NCBI GenBank assembly: GCA_963784995.1
Contig: CAWATZ010000024.1
Coordinates: 372,001-436,000 of the forward strand
DNA from: CAWATZ01 sp963784995
GTDB taxonomy: Bacteria > Planctomycetota > Planctomycetia > Gemmatales > Gemmataceae
DNA: 64,000 nucleotides
Direction: 5' to 3'
Numbering within the stretch: position 1 is the first letter of the stretch; the number at the start of each line of letters is the position of its first letter. A program made the translations under genes and the position numbers. Below, piece after piece: positions 38,452 to 49,758 of this stretch. The notes beneath the pieces were generated by a model. That model had not been told where the DNA came from. It made no database searches and saw only the letters and a list, made by a program, of their open reading frames with translations.

Positions 38452-39810
38452 TTATAGTTCTCCGCTCCCACCTTCCCAGCGGATCTGTTCCAGGAGCCCG
38501 CGCAACCGCTGTCCGCGTACCGGGTTGATCATGCTCAGATAGGCAACCCGTCCCGCCAGGTAAGCGCGGAAATCGTTGTGACCGTCGCGGTTCTGTCCCT
38601 GCGGGCCGTGGCGGACACAGTTGGTCAGGATGGCCTTGAGACGATCGAACTCGGCCCGCTGAATGTTGGGCCGGACGTTGAGGACGATGCCGGCCACCTG
38701 CTGCCGCACTCCCTGCCGCATGAAGTGGGATTTGCGCGTGTTGACCTCGAAGCCCTCTTCCAGCGCGATGCAGCAGACGTTGACGTGAAAGCGCCGCAGA
38801 CACTGCTCCAGCTCCTCGTCGCCCGAGAAGACCAGATCGTCGGCGTAGCGCGTGTAAACGGCCCCAACGGAGCGGCTCAACGCCGCCAGCCGGCAATCGA
38901 GACGGTAAGCGCAGAGGTTGGCCAGAGCGGGTGACGTCGGCGCTCCTTGCGGGAGATGCCGTGACAGGAGTCTCTGTTCTTCGCCCTTGCGCCAGGGTTC
39001 AGCCTGGGTCGGACGAGTGCGCAGGATTTCCTCGGGAACCGCATGGGTGCAGAGGCCCGTCAGCAGCCGGGCGACCGTCCTGGGATAGCCCGCCGTCTGA
39101 AAAAGAGCGTGAATCCGAGAGGCGCGGATGGACGGGAAGAAGGAGTGCAGATCGAAGTGCAGCACAATCCGCTGGCCTGGATGAGGGGCAACGTAAGTGG
39201 CGATGGAGCGGCCGCGGCGATAGCCGTGAGCGGCATCGTGCGGTGGGATGCGGTCGAGCAGGTCGTGGAGCAAACGCCGCTGGATCGCCTTGAGACAGGC
39301 TTTCGGAATCTCCAGAAGCCGGGCTTTGCGCCTCCGTCCCAGGAGCCACTGATAGGTGTAGTGATGAAGAGGGCCAATCCCAGCCCGGTGTGTCCGGCCC
39401 TGGCAATCAGCAAGCCAATCCAGCTGCGGCACGTCCACACCGAGCCACTCGGCCAGCTCCGGCGCACTGGTCAGGGCGGGCACGTCCCAGGAAGCCGGGA
39501 CACCAGCGGCGGGAGCCATGCCTTCCTTGGCCCAGAAGAATTGCCGCAAGGGAAAACTTTCGTCCGAGTACGACAAGGTCTTGTCAAACTCGGCATCCGC
39601 GAGCAGGAACTCGGTGAGGGCGGCTGGCTGCCGAGCCGCCCCATTCTCTCCGAAGGCGATCCGTGCTCGCCGCACCAGAGGACGGAGCCAGCGCGGCCGG
39701 ACGCCACAGGCCCGGGAGGCACGACGGGTCATGCTCTCCAGTGTCCAGGGACCGGCCAGAAGGGCGGCGGCGAGGTTCGAGGCGATCAGCTGTTTTGCGG
39801 AGGTGTTCAT
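38452..39810 (-). CDS. Reverse transcriptase, retron/Mx162-like
   Basis: A 452-residue RNA-directed DNA polymerase. ATG 39810 is chosen over the longer frame (39903) because the upstream part has no homology. An N-terminal extension of about 145 residues precedes the fingers-palm core, as in myxobacterial retron enzymes. Motifs in order: GYRRGRSIATYVAPH (the NAxxH region, degenerate), catalytic FDLHSFFPS with D220, LPQGAPTSPALANL at about 286-299, YTRYADDLVFSG with YADD at 322-325, and QVAGIVLN at 371-378, where retrons usually have VTG. The C-terminal RHGPQGQN and NPVRGQRLRGLL belong to this family. No integrase, maturase or HNH domain is present. A structured repeat lies 7 bp upstream. Confidence 0.88.
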   Translation of the reverse strand: MNTSAKQLIASNLAAALLAGPWTLESMTRRASRACGVRPRWLRPLVRRARIAFGENGAARQPAALTEFLLADAEFDKTLSYSDESFPLRQFFWAKEGMAPAAGVPASWDVPALTSAPELAEWLGVDVPQLDWLADCQGRTHRAGIGPLHHYTYQWLLGRRRKARLLEIPKACLKAIQRRLLHDLLDRIPPHDAAHGYRRGRSIATYVAPHPGQRIVLHFDLHSFFPSIRASRIHALFQTAGYPRTVARLLTGLCTHAVPEEILRTRPTQAEPWRKGEEQRLLSRHLPQGAPTSPALANLCAYRLDCRLAALSRSVGAVYTRYADDLVFSGDEELEQCLRRFHVNVCCIALEEGFEVNTRKSHFMRQGVRQQVAGIVLNVRPNIQRAEFDRLKAILTNCVRHGPQGQNRDGHNDFRAYLAGRVAYLSMINPVRGQRLRGLLEQIRWEGGSGEL

Positions 39811-39817
39811 GAAAAAG

Positions 39818-39975
39818 GGCGGGCGTCCCAACCCGTCTCGTGAGGCGCGACGAATCATGCGACCTGGCGCATGCACAGTCGCGCGCCGTCCTGCGGTTAC
39901 CATTCGCTCCCCCGGGGTAACCCCGGAGAGACAGCGAGCCGAGTTCGACTGCGCTGCCGTCTTGGGACACCCGCC
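39818..39975 (-). ncRNA. Candidate retron msr-msd RNA
   Basis: On the minus strand just before the reverse transcriptase start, 14-nt segments at 39962-39975 and 39818-39831 pair (ggcgggtgtcccaa with ttgggacgcccgcc, one G-U), the position expected for a1/a2 ends. Between them lie three further hairpins: cagcgcagtcg/cggctcgctg, a short ccgggg-tta-ccccgg stem, and a longer stem with catgcg/cgcatg plus ggcgcg/cgcgcc. The total of 158 nt is within the retron ncRNA size range. This is structural reasoning by eye; no covariance or expression evidence is available. Confidence 0.45.
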
Positions 39976-40086
39976 GACCGCGTATCATGAGATGCCAACC
40001 GTCTGGCGTCAAGCTCCGTTGTTCAGCACGTGTTTTGAGACGCGAGCGGTTCCAAATGCAGCCGCGAGGGCCAGGTGGGTCGGCAC

Positions 40087-40194
40087 CTAGAAGCAAAGGG
40101 GCAGGCCGACCATTAGCACCCCGACGAACAGCAGAGGAGGCATCCAGGCCTGCGGCGCGTCATTGTACAGGCCGTGGACGTAGTTGATGTTCAC
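40087..40194 (-). pseudogene. Possible C-terminal fragment of a membrane protein
   Basis: After the deacetylase stop, a frame of 35 codons reads VNINYVHGLYNDAPQAWM and then PPLLFVGVLMVGLPLCF, ending at 40087. The hydrophobic tail looks like a terminal membrane helix, but the front is missing and no ribosome site is seen. It is likely a leftover of a deleted gene. Chance coding cannot be excluded. Confidence 0.25.
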
Positions 40195-40235
40195 CGAGCG
40201 GAGCGGCTGCTCCGGGTCGGTCGGCGGTGCTGCGT

Positions 40236-41222
40236 TTACTTGAGCGGAACAGCATTTTTCTTGACGTACTCTTCCACGGCCGAGCGCCCTGGGCCCCCAA
40301 CGTAGTGGAAGGCCTCGGCGTACTCGACGCCGTGCTTCTGACCGAGGGCCCGGCGGCGTGCCAGGATAAACTCTTTGATGTAGTTGCGGTCGGCTGTGAC
40401 GTCGTTGTCCCCAAGGAGCGGCAGTTTTTGGCCGCGTTTGGCCAGCTCGGCCCGCAGCCGCGAGCCGTGATTGCCCGCGGGCCCCTTGGCCCGGTTGGCG
40501 CGATTGGCGTCGATCATTTGCTCGACCACCCCACTGACGTCCACGACGCGGTTGATCTCCGGCCGGCGGGCGTAGTAATACTTGTCCCGCACCGCATGTA
40601 CCGCCAGGCCGGCGGCCAGCTGTTCGGGGTAATCGTGGGCCCGGCCCGCCATCCAGCAGGCGGCTTCGATGCCGCGGGCAATCTGGACGTGATCGGGGTT
40701 CTCCTCGTCGTGCGCCCAGGGGTCCCAGCACACCACCGTATCGACCTTGAGCAAGCGGATCAGAAAGATGAGCCGGCAGACCAGCTCATTGAGCGGCACG
40801 TCCCCCATGCGGTGATTGGAATAGTTCAGATCGAACGCTTTTTTCAGACCGAGCACGCGGGCCACCTCGGCATTGTCGCGCTCGTTGCCCAGCACGTGGT
40901 CGCCGACAGTGCCGGGGGTCCCCAGGCCTGGAGCATCCCCCATGTCATCGTTGGTGGCCCGTAACAGATAGCCCACGTAACCTTCCTTGACGAGCTTGGC
41001 GACGACTCCTCCCGCCATGAGCGGAATGTCGTCGGAGTGTGCCTGGACCGCCAGCAGCACCTTGCCCTTGTGCGGCGCCCCTTCGGCCGGGCGTTCGAGA
41101 AACACGTCGCTGGGCGTCTCCTCCGCCCGGGCCTCCTGAGCGTACAGGAAAGCGGAACAGCTGCAGGCCAGGCTCGTCGCGATCAGATCGCGACGGTTGG
41201 GGAAGTGACCGCGTGGCTCCAT
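40236..41222 (-). CDS. PIG-L family deacetylase (exported)
   Basis: A 328-residue zinc-dependent N-acetylglucosaminyl-type deacetylase. ATG 41222 is chosen because AAGGAGA lies 8 nt upstream; the longer frame to 41372 lacks one. The N-terminus RRDLIATSLACSCSAFL is a twin-arginine-like or lipoprotein-like signal. The zinc motif AHSDD (usually AHPDD) appears in LLAVQAHSDDIPLMAGG, with the later His in NPDHVQIARG. Other family sequences are ATNDDMGD and NYSNHRMGD. Relatives deacetylate GlcNAc-containing sugars or lipids. The substrate is unknown. It is divergent from the PQQ gene. Confidence 0.88.
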   Translation of the reverse strand: MEPRGHFPNRRDLIATSLACSCSAFLYAQEARAEETPSDVFLERPAEGAPHKGKVLLAVQAHSDDIPLMAGGVVAKLVKEGYVGYLLRATNDDMGDAPGLGTPGTVGDHVLGNERDNAEVARVLGLKKAFDLNYSNHRMGDVPLNELVCRLIFLIRLLKVDTVVCWDPWAHDEENPDHVQIARGIEAACWMAGRAHDYPEQLAAGLAVHAVRDKYYYARRPEINRVVDVSGVVEQMIDANRANRAKGPAGNHGSRLRAELAKRGQKLPLLGDNDVTADRNYIKEFILARRRALGQKHGVEYAEAFHYVGGPGRSAVEEYVKKNAVPLK

Positions 41223-41507
41223 GGCCGGTCTCCTTGAGTGCTGGATCGATGACTTCGTTGATTCCTGGCCGCACGAGCGGGCGGAACAGGTTGCGGCAGG
41301 CCATCGGCACGGATCAGGATAGCATGGTTTCGGTCTTCTGGCGCTGTTTTTCTGCTGACTCAGGATCAACAAACCTCCCCCGAAGGCCCGAAATCGGATA
41401 AAATGACCTCACCCCCCTGACGAACGCCCTGACCATGCCTGCAGGTTAACCGCAGGCCCTGCCGAATCGGAGTTTCCCACCATCCCACCCCAATCAGGAG
41501 AGATCCC

Positions 41508-42916
41508 ATGCCGCGCTTTGTTCCAAGAGCTTCACGTCCCAGGTTGGTCCTTGTCGTGGCCTTGCTGTTGCTGGGGGCGTTCCCAGCCCTGGCAGGAATG
41601 ACGATCGGTTTCCGCACTGACGGCAGCGGCAGCTACCCCAAAGCGCAGCCGCCGCTGGAGTGGTCGCCGACGAAGAACGTGGTCTGGTGTACGCCCATGC
41701 CCGGCTACGGCGTCAGCCATCCGGTGCTCCTGGGCCAGCGCCTGTTCATCTGCTCGGAGCCGGCCACGCTTCTGTGCCTGGACAAGGGCAGCGGCAAGAT
41801 CCTCTGGCAGAAGACCTGCAACTACTCCGAGGTGGAGGTCCCGTCCGAGGTGCGCGAGCAGTACGACAAGGAGGTGGCGGCCACGGCGGAGCTGAACAAG
41901 AAGCAGTCGGCCGTCCAGAAAGAGCTGGATACGCTGTATCGCGCTCTCGCCAAGGACAAGGCGCCGAGGGAGGAGATCGACAAGAAGCTCAAGCCCTTCC
42001 GCATGCAGATCGAGGAGCTGAAGAAGGAGAAGCTCAAGCTGACGGTGGCCCTGCGCTACGTGCAGCCGAACACGCATCCGACCGCGGGCTACTCGGCGCC
42101 GACCCCAGTGACCGACGGCAAGGAGGTCTTCGTCGCCTACGGCAATGGCCTGGTGGCGTGCTACGACCTGGCCGGCAACCGCAAATGGCTGAAGCTGATT
42201 GAGCACTCCAACCTCACCTTCGCCCATTCCGGCTCGCCGGTGCTGGCCGGCGGCAACCTGCTGATCCACTTCACGGACCTGGTAGCCCTGGACCCAAAAA
42301 CGGGCAGCGAAGTCTGGCGCCTCAAGCATCCGGCGAGCTACGGCACACCCCAGCCGGCCCGGATTGGCGACGTGGACGTGGTTTTCACGCCCAGGGGGGC
42401 GATGGTGCGGCGCAGGACGGCAAGGTCCTCGCCGACAAGCTCGGCTCCTGTGGGGCCAATTCGCCCATGCTGCACGAGGGCGTGGTGTACTACGCTCACG
42501 GTTCCGCCGTTGCGCTCCGGCTGCCGGAAACGGCCGCGGAGCAGGTGAAGCCGCAGGTCTTGTGGAAGGGGAAAGTCAAGCCCGGCGGTTACGGGTTCTG
42601 CTCGCCGGTGGTACACGAGGGCCTGCTGTACGCGTCCAACGACCAGGGCATCCTGACGGTGCTGGACGCGGCGACGGGCGAGCTGGTCTATGAGGAGCGG
42701 CTCAACCTGGGTGGCTCGATCTACCCGAGTATCTCCGCGGCGGGCAAATACGTGTACGTCAGCAGCGACAACGGGACAACGGCGGTGCTGCAGCCGGGAC
42801 GGGAATTCAAGGAGCTGGCCCGCAACAAGCTGGAGTCGTTCCGCAGCTCGCTGGTTTTCGAGGGCAAGCGGGTCTACGTCCGGACCGCGAAAAATCTGTA
42901 TTGCATCGGCGAATAA
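41508..42916 (+). CDS. PQQ-like beta-propeller repeat protein (frameshifted)
   Basis: A secreted propeller protein of about 469 residues with an N-terminal signal (LVLVVALLLLGAFPALA). PQQ-type blades include LLCLDKGSGKILWQK, ALDPKTGSEVWRLKHP and LTVLDAATGELVYEE. A long charged helix (EQYDKEVAATAELNKKQ) is inserted after the second blade. At about 42400, inside a run of six G, the frame shifts; the first frame continues to 42548 in non-conserved sequence, while DGKVLADKLGSCGANSPM and later blades run to the stop at 42916. No PQQ-ligand or enzyme residues are evident, so it may be structural, like BamB. AGGAGAG precedes the ATG. Confidence 0.85.
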
Positions 42917-42932
42917 CAGGCACTAACAGAAA

Positions 42933-43007
42933 GGCGAGCGGCGCGGCGTCAGCCCGCCGGTATCCGGCCGCAAGCAGTACCGGCGGGCTGACGCCGCGCC
43001 GCTCGCC
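42933..43007. repeat. Perfect inverted repeat, family D
   Basis: Perfect 30-bp arms (42933-42962 and 42978-43007) enclose 15 nt between convergent stops at 42916 and 43024. The arm ggcgagcggcgcggcgtcag plus cccgccggta is also the outer part of the MITE-like element at 34694-35031. It is well placed to act as a bidirectional terminator. Confidence 0.92.
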
Positions 43008-43023
43008 ATTCCGTGAGTGGGCC

Positions 43024-46000
43024 TCACGGTTTGGGCGCCGGCTTGACCGGGCGCGGCTCCCTGGCGAGCAGCGCCTCCAGCTGAGGCAGCAGCACGTTGA
43101 ACTCGACCCAGTCGGGGACCTGCACGTTGACGTAGCCGTTCTGTTTGCTTTTTTCGATGGCTTGCTGCCAGGTGCGCACCGCCTTGAGATGCTTCTCGGC
43201 AGCCTCGTCGTTTCCCATCTCGTGCTCGACCATTCCCAGCGCCAGCTGGTTGAGGCAGTGAGCGGCCCACCCACCCTTGAGCGCCTCCTGCAGCGTCTCT
43301 TTGGCCTTGTCCAGCTGGCCGGCCCGGTAATGCGCCAGCCCGGCCGCATGCAGGGTCCACGGCCGCGGCTGTTTGCCGATGCCGGCTTCGCCCCACTTGA
43401 TGGCTTGCCCCTTCTCCAGGCGAGCGTCGGCAGCCAGGCCGGCGGTGCGGGCGTAGACATAGTTGAGGTATTCATTGCTCGGCTGGCCTTCTTGCTTCGC
43501 CATCCAGGCGACGTGGTCGGAGCAGGCTTTCCGGTCGCCGCTGAGCAGGCAGAGGGCCGCATACTCAAACCAGTCTTCACTGGCCGGGATGCGCCTGATC
43601 ACGGAGCCGTAGGCCGATCGGGCCTCCCGCCACTGGCTTTGCAGGACCAGTTCGCGCCCGCGGACCAGGGCGAACAGGGGATCTTTCGACCGCAGTTTTT
43701 CCAGGGCCGCGAAGACCTCGGGCTGCTCCCGGAACGTCTTCAGCATGGAGAGACTGCGTTGGGAGCCGCGGTAGAGGTCGTCCGGCTGGAGGTCCAGCAA
43801 GAAGGAGCGATCGACGGCCGCCGCCGGCCAATCCTTCCGCTGCTCGTTGGCGACTGCCCGGCGGGTGCGCCACTGGACGTTGCCCGGCTCGATGGCCAGC
43901 ACGCGGGTCAGGTGGGCCACGGCCTGCTTCCAGTCTCTGTCCCGCTCGGCCCTGGCCGCCTTGGGCAGGAACTCGGCCAGCGTGTTTTCCACGGCGATGG
44001 TCTGCTGCGTTTCCGGCATCCACAGGGGCCTGGTCCAGGCCACGGGCTTCGTTTCCGCGGACGAGCGCAGACCGAGATCGTCCACGGCCTTGAGCAGATC
44101 GGCCACGTGCGTGACGACGATCGAGCGCTCATCGACAACCACGGCCAGCCGCTGCCCGGAAGGGCTGAACGTGGCCTGGCGGACGGCCGAGGCCTGCCGG
44201 TCCAGCGTCATCTGCAATTCGCCGGTCAGGGTGTCCCAGAGACGCACGTCCCTTCCCGTGGTAACCAGCACCTGACCATCGGGGGGATAAGCGACGTCCT
44301 GGATCGGCCCCTGCTGCGCATCCCACGCCCGCCAGAGCGATCCAGCGTCCACGTCCCACAGCGCGACGACCTGGCCGCGGGCCACCGCGAGACGTTTGCC
44401 GTCCGGAGTGAAGGCCAATCCCCGCACCGCCCCGACAGCGCCGAGCGGCTTCAGCCAGTGGACGAGGGCCGCGGTGGCCGCGTCATGCAGCCGGACGGCG
44501 CCGTTCGCTTCGCCCACGGCGAGGAACCGGCCATCCGGGCTGAACGCCAGCGGCCGGCCCGGGACGCGGTTGTTGGACCAGAGAAAGGCCGCCTCAATCT
44601 CGGCGTCCGCATCGTCCGGCCGGAACCATTTCCAGACGGCGATCTCGCCGCTTTCCTTGCGGAGGGCCAGCAGGTTCCCCCGCGGGCTGAAGACGAGACG
44701 GCGGATGAGGGCCGCTTTGCCGGCGTCTCCTTCGTCCAGCATGCCCAGATACCGGCCGTCTTTGGCACGCCAGAAACAGACCGTGCCGTCGGCCCCGGCG
44801 GAGGCCAGGAACTGGCCGTCGGGGCTGACGGCCACCGCATGCACGCTCTGCTGATGGCTGGTCCGCGGCAGGCTGCTGTGCAGCTGGGGCTGGTCGGTTT
44901 TCCCCAGACGAAGCTGGTTGGACACCGTGACCGCGACCCGGCTGCCATCCGGAGAGAACCAGAACGGAGAAAAACGCCCCACGATGACCGCTGACTGATC
45001 CGGCCGAGCGTTCCTGTGCCGCAGGCTGATCGTTTGCCGTTTCTTGCCGGTGGCCAGCTCGTAAACGTGCAGCTGGTCTGCCGCATTCGCGTCGATGAAT
45101 CCGATCGAGCGGCTGTCCGGGCTCAGCTCGGCAGTGGCGTTCCCGGAGCCCTCGGCGGGGGACCACGGAACGCCCGGTTGGTGGAGGTCGAGGACCTGGA
45201 CCCGGCCCCAGACGTTGCGAGTCCACGGCCAGAAAATGAAATAGCGGCCGTCCGGGCTGAACTTGAACCGGCCGAACCCCGAATCGTCGGACAAGGACCG
45301 TCGTTTCATCGTGGCCAGATCAAGCAGCACCCCCTTGGCAAAGTAGGCGAAGCGTGTGTCCGGACTGAGCCCGCGGAAGCTCTCCAGGGTCTGGAGGGTC
45401 TGACCAGTCTTCAGGTCCCAGACGGCGCAGGGGGCATTGACCGTGCCTGTTTGAAAGACCAGCGCCTTGCCGTGGGTCTCGCTCCACTGCACGGACCAGA
45501 AGGCCGCAGCAGGTTGGGACCGAAGGAGCTTGACGGGATTGAGGTCCCAGAGCTGAACGGCGTACTCGCGCCTGGCCGGCGCTTTCCCCGCAGTTGTTGG
45601 AGTCACGTCGGCGGTCACCAGCAGGCGATCCCTGAACAGAGCGATGGAATGGAAGGAGTTGCACTCCAGCGGCAGTTGCTTTGGCTCGGCGCCTTCGGCG
45701 AAGGGCCACAGCGACAGCCGGTGGCGTGTCCCTTCCTGCGTCAGGAAGGCGGCGCTTTTGCCGTCGCTGCCGAGCCACAACTGGGTGTTGGTGCGCAAGG
45801 AAACCTGGCCGGTCATCCGGCCCGACTTCAGGTCGTACGCACGCCAGACGGTGCCGGTCCCTTCGAGGGTGCTGGCCAGCAGGTAGCCGGTGCTCGTGAA
45901 TCTCGTTTCCCTGGGGGCCTGAGCGAGATCGAGGACCTTGACGCCGTCTGCCAGGCGATACACCGTGGTGGAAAAGCGGTAGCCGCCCTTGTCGCCCGTC

Positions 46001-49000
46001 GGGGTGGAGGCGCTGACGACGACGTGTTTGCTCTGGTCATCGAAGAAGACCTGGTACGGGTTCGATCCGGCATCGAGGAGCGTGGCCGTCCAGCGCAGGT
46101 TGGTCACGTCAAACAGGCGCAGCCGGGGAGTCTCGCCCTCGCGGTCCACGCCGGCAATCCAGCGCTGGGTCCTGTCCACGGGCAGCACGAAGGCGGTCGT
46201 GGGCCATTTCCGCGCGATGGACTTCTGCAGCTTGCCCGTGGCGGCGTCGTAAACGTCGGAGCGGTCTGCAAGCATCTGCACGAAGTATCGTCCCGACGGA
46301 TCAAACGCTCCCGTCGGCCAGGAGGCCTGGGTCTCCCATTGCCCGGAGCCCTGAAGCGTGCGCCGGTGGACGCCGGTCGGATTGCTGCCGCCGACCACAG
46401 CGAGGGCGTCCTCGCCGGCAAAGCGCACGTCCTGCACGTCACCGTTCCAGGCCAGGGTCTGGCGGGCTGCCGAGGCCACCGAGGGGTCCCAGTATTGCGT
46501 GAGGATCCGGGGCAGCTCGCCGGCCGCGCCGGTGGGGACTTCCCGCAGGGCCAGCATCAGCAGGTCGCCGCGGGGATTGAGCTGAGCGTGGTAGGCCGTG
46601 GACCGCCGGCCGCGGGTTTCCGGCGCGTCCGAAAGGCGGGTCTGATACAGGATGCCGCCCTGGGGGACGGCCAGCAGCCACAAGGACTGTCCGTCTGTCA
46701 CGGTCAAGATCGGCCGGCTGGGATGAAAGGCGGGCTTCAGGGCATGCAGGTAGTAGGCATAATCCGTTCCGGCGGGGAGACGCGCCTCCGCAACCTTTTC
46801 TCCCGTGACCAGGTCAACGAGGAGCAGCGGGTGCTGGTAGCCCGTGCCGACGTACTGAAGGTTCAGTTCCACCGCCAGCCATTTCCCGTCCGGGCTGACG
46901 GTGGCAGCCACGTTCCTGTAGGCAATGACCGGCAGGGTGAATTCCCGGACGGTCTTGGCATCCTTGAGATCGACAATCCGCACCGTGGACGGCGAACGCA
47001 CGGTGACGAGGTGATCCGCGGTTGCCGTCATGCCGACGGCCTGCGCCTGCCTGTCGGCGAACAGTTGCTTGCCGCTGGCGACGTCCCAGACGACCGTCTG
47101 GCCGGACCAGGTAAAGAGCAAGCGGGTCCCCTGGCGATCGAACCACCAGACCCGTTCGGACGGTTGCAGGAAGACCGGCACGGTGTCGGCTGGCAACTGG
47201 ACGGTTTTGCGGACTTTGAGGTCGGTTGCCGAACGATGCTCGACAACGATGGCCTTGCCGGGGCCGGCTCGGGTCGCCACGAGCAGAGTGCTGCCGTCGC
47301 CGGCATAGCCAAGGCAGGAACGGAACGGGCTGGTCCTTGGTGGTCTCCTTGTCGCTGGCGACGACGATACCGCTCAGAGCTTCCACCAGCTGCAGCTCCC
47401 GGGTCGAGCTGGCGCGATCGACGTCGAGAAGGGCGAGCTGTTTCAGGTCAGGACTCAACGCGAACCGCGCCTCAAAGGGAGAGTGCGCGTTGGCGGCGGT
47501 GGAAGCGAACGAGGCTTGATAGACCTGCTGCAGCGAGGGGAGCGATAACCAGCGAACGGCCTCGTCGCGCAGCTGGGGGTTCAGCAGCCGCCAGTATCGC
47601 TCCGTCGCGTCGCGCTGGGACGGGTCCAGCCGGTCGGTCAGGTCCAGTGCCGTGTCGCGCAGCTGGGCGGACTCGCGCAGCAGCGCAAACGCCTTGCCCT
47701 GCCGGCCCGGCTCCTTGGCGACCCAGAGCGACTGCAAGCGGGAGAGGTTGGCCTGCCCCAGGTTGCGGTAGGCGGAGCTGGAAGCGTCCAGCGCCTTCAG
47801 CTCGGCCTGCTGCGATTGCAGGCGGGCGGCCGCTTCCTGCCCGGCGAGCTGGTCGGCGGCCAGCTTCGCCTCCTCGGCCTCCAGCCGGGCCCGGTCCGCC
47901 CGCTGCTGCTCCGTCCGTGCCTGCACAAACAGGACCAGCGCACTGCCGGCCAGCACCAGGGCAGCCAGTCCGGCCGTCAGGGCGGCGACGGCCCGGCGCT
48001 TGAGTTTCTGGTTGGCACGGGCCTGTTCGCCGCGGCGTTCCTCGGCCTCGTCGGCCCGCTGCTTTTCCGCCAGCGCCATCTTCCGGAGCAGCTCCCGTTC
48101 GCGCTCCTGCCGCTCCTTCTCCTCGCGTTCGTGGTGGTCGCGTGCCAGGACGCTGGCGTCCAGGAAGGCCATGCTCTCGGCGAAGCGGCCGCCGTAGCGC
48201 TCGGCCCAGGCGGCGTTGGGCTTTTCACGCTCGCGCCAGTACAGCGCATTCTCCAGGTCGGGGGTGTCCCAGAGCGCGGCTTGCCCCGCCTCCCAGAGAA
48301 GGGCCGTCCCCGTAAGACGGCGAAAGATGGCCGCCGACTCCGCCTCGGTCTGCACCCACTGGGACATGCGATGCCATTGCCGGATCAGGCTTTCATGGCT
48401 GATGTCCAGCACGGTGTCCGCTTGCAGAGGCACCCCGGCCGGCGGCGTCAGGAAGCTGCAGGTCGGCTCACGAAAGACCTCGACGATCCGGCGAACCGTC
48501 TCGGGGGGAACCTGGGCCACCTCGGCCGCCAGGGCCAGCGGTATCGGCCGGCGAATGTCCCGGCCGTCGCTGCCCCGTTCGCTCAGGCAGCGGAACAAAG
48601 TCTCGGCGACCCGGCGGTCGTCCGGGGCCAGGCCCTCGTACAGCTCGTCGGCGTGCAGCGACAGTGCGTTCTTCAAGCTGCCGACCGCCTGGTACTCGGC
48701 GAGCGTGAGCGTGGGCTCGTCTTCTCCGGTCGCTGACGCTCCCGGCTCGCCCGCTCCGTTGGGGCCGGCGACCGTGCGGTTCCAGACGCGCATCAGCGCG
48801 TGCTGCATGAGCGGCAGCTGGTCGGGGTTGGAGCCGATGTCGTTGAGGACGCGATTGACCAGCTCCGGCTCGACCCGCGCCCCGAAGGCGGCGGCCGGGC
48901 CGGCGACGGCCGCCCGGCACTGCTCCCGCGACAGCCGGGGGATGAGGAACTGCCCCTCGTTGATCGCTTCCGGAAGTCCCGTGAAGATCGAGCAGTCGCC

Positions 49001-49594
49001 CAGGAAGTCGGAGCGCATCGTGATCACGACAAAGATCGGCACGTCTTCCTGGCGGGCCGATTGCAGCAGCAGATCGACAAACGCGGTCGCCTCGTTGGCG
49101 TCGCCGTGCTTGTGAAAGCGGAAGATCTCCTCGAACTGATCGACGAGCAGCAGCAGGTTGTTCCGGCTGGGCTGGAGGGACTCGCGCAGCAGCTCGACCA
49201 GCCCCAGCGGTCCGCGGCGCAGCACGGCGCGGACAAAGGCCTCGGCGTCGGGCCGGCCTTGCCACCCCGGATGCAGGGTCTCGCCGCGGAGGAGCGTCTG
49301 GGCCAGGTTCGCCAGGGGATGGCCGCCCGGCCGCATCTCAACGACGTGCCAGCGCGGCCCGGCGCTGGCCATGAAGCCGCCTTCGAGAGCCGACAGCATC
49401 CCGGCCCGGACCAGCGACGACTTGCCGCAGCCGGAGACGCCGACGACCGCGAGGAAGCGGCAGGTCTCCAGCTTGAGCAGGAGCTGATCGACCTGCTCTT
49501 CGCGGCCGAAGAAGATGTCGGCCTCGTCCCGGCGAAACGAGCGCAGCCCTGGATAGGGGGAAAGACTCAAACCGGCTTGCGATGTCGAGATCAT
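43024..49594 (-). CDS. nSTAND-type NTPase with WD40 and TPR-like domains (frameshifted)
   Basis: A protein of about 2190 residues. Residues 13-30 (PYPGLRSFRRDEADIFFG) open the nSTAND1 domain. The P-loop GVSGCGKS is at 52-59, the Walker B stretch LLLLVDQFEE has D152, and the STAND-type end is ISHESLIRQWHRM. A charged helix, one hydrophobic helix (about 532-555, VAALTAGLAALVLAGSALVLF) and more coiled coil follow. Then come many WD40 blades up to about residue 1840 and a TPR-like helical tail. The frame breaks near 47322 in a gttcc repeat; the two pieces are 46814-49594 and 43024-47280. STAND NTPases oligomerise as NTP-controlled switches. It follows the kinase-TIR gene on the same strand. Confidence 0.85.
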
Positions 49595-49652
49595 GCGATG
49601 GGGCCTTTGGAGAATTCTTGCGACTCAGAAAGACAGAGGCCGACGTGGCTGT

Positions 49653-49723
49653 GTAGGGTGGGCCGAGCGTAGCGAGGCCCACCACGCCTGCCGGTGGGCC
49701 TCGCTACGCTCGGCCCACCCTAC
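49653..49723. repeat. Perfect inverted repeat, family E
   Basis: Perfect 31-bp arms (49653-49683 and 49693-49723) with a 9-nt spacer. They lie in the 164-bp gap between the kinase-TIR stop and the nSTAND start, so a terminator or attenuator between the two genes is possible. Confidence 0.92.
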
Positions 49724-49758
49724 GATCGCACCTCCAGCCTTTATCGTTCTGAGGACCA

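Noticed and set aside
41395..41404. A TAAAAT promoter -10-like box upstream of the PQQ gene
   Set aside because: No matching -35 box at the usual spacing; too weak to list as a promoter.
45016..48003. A 995-codon plus-strand open frame opposite the nSTAND gene
   Set aside because: Antisense shadow of a GC-rich gene: composition is Arg/Gly/Ala/Val-biased, with no recognisable domain and no ribosome site, while the minus strand has clear WD40 blades.
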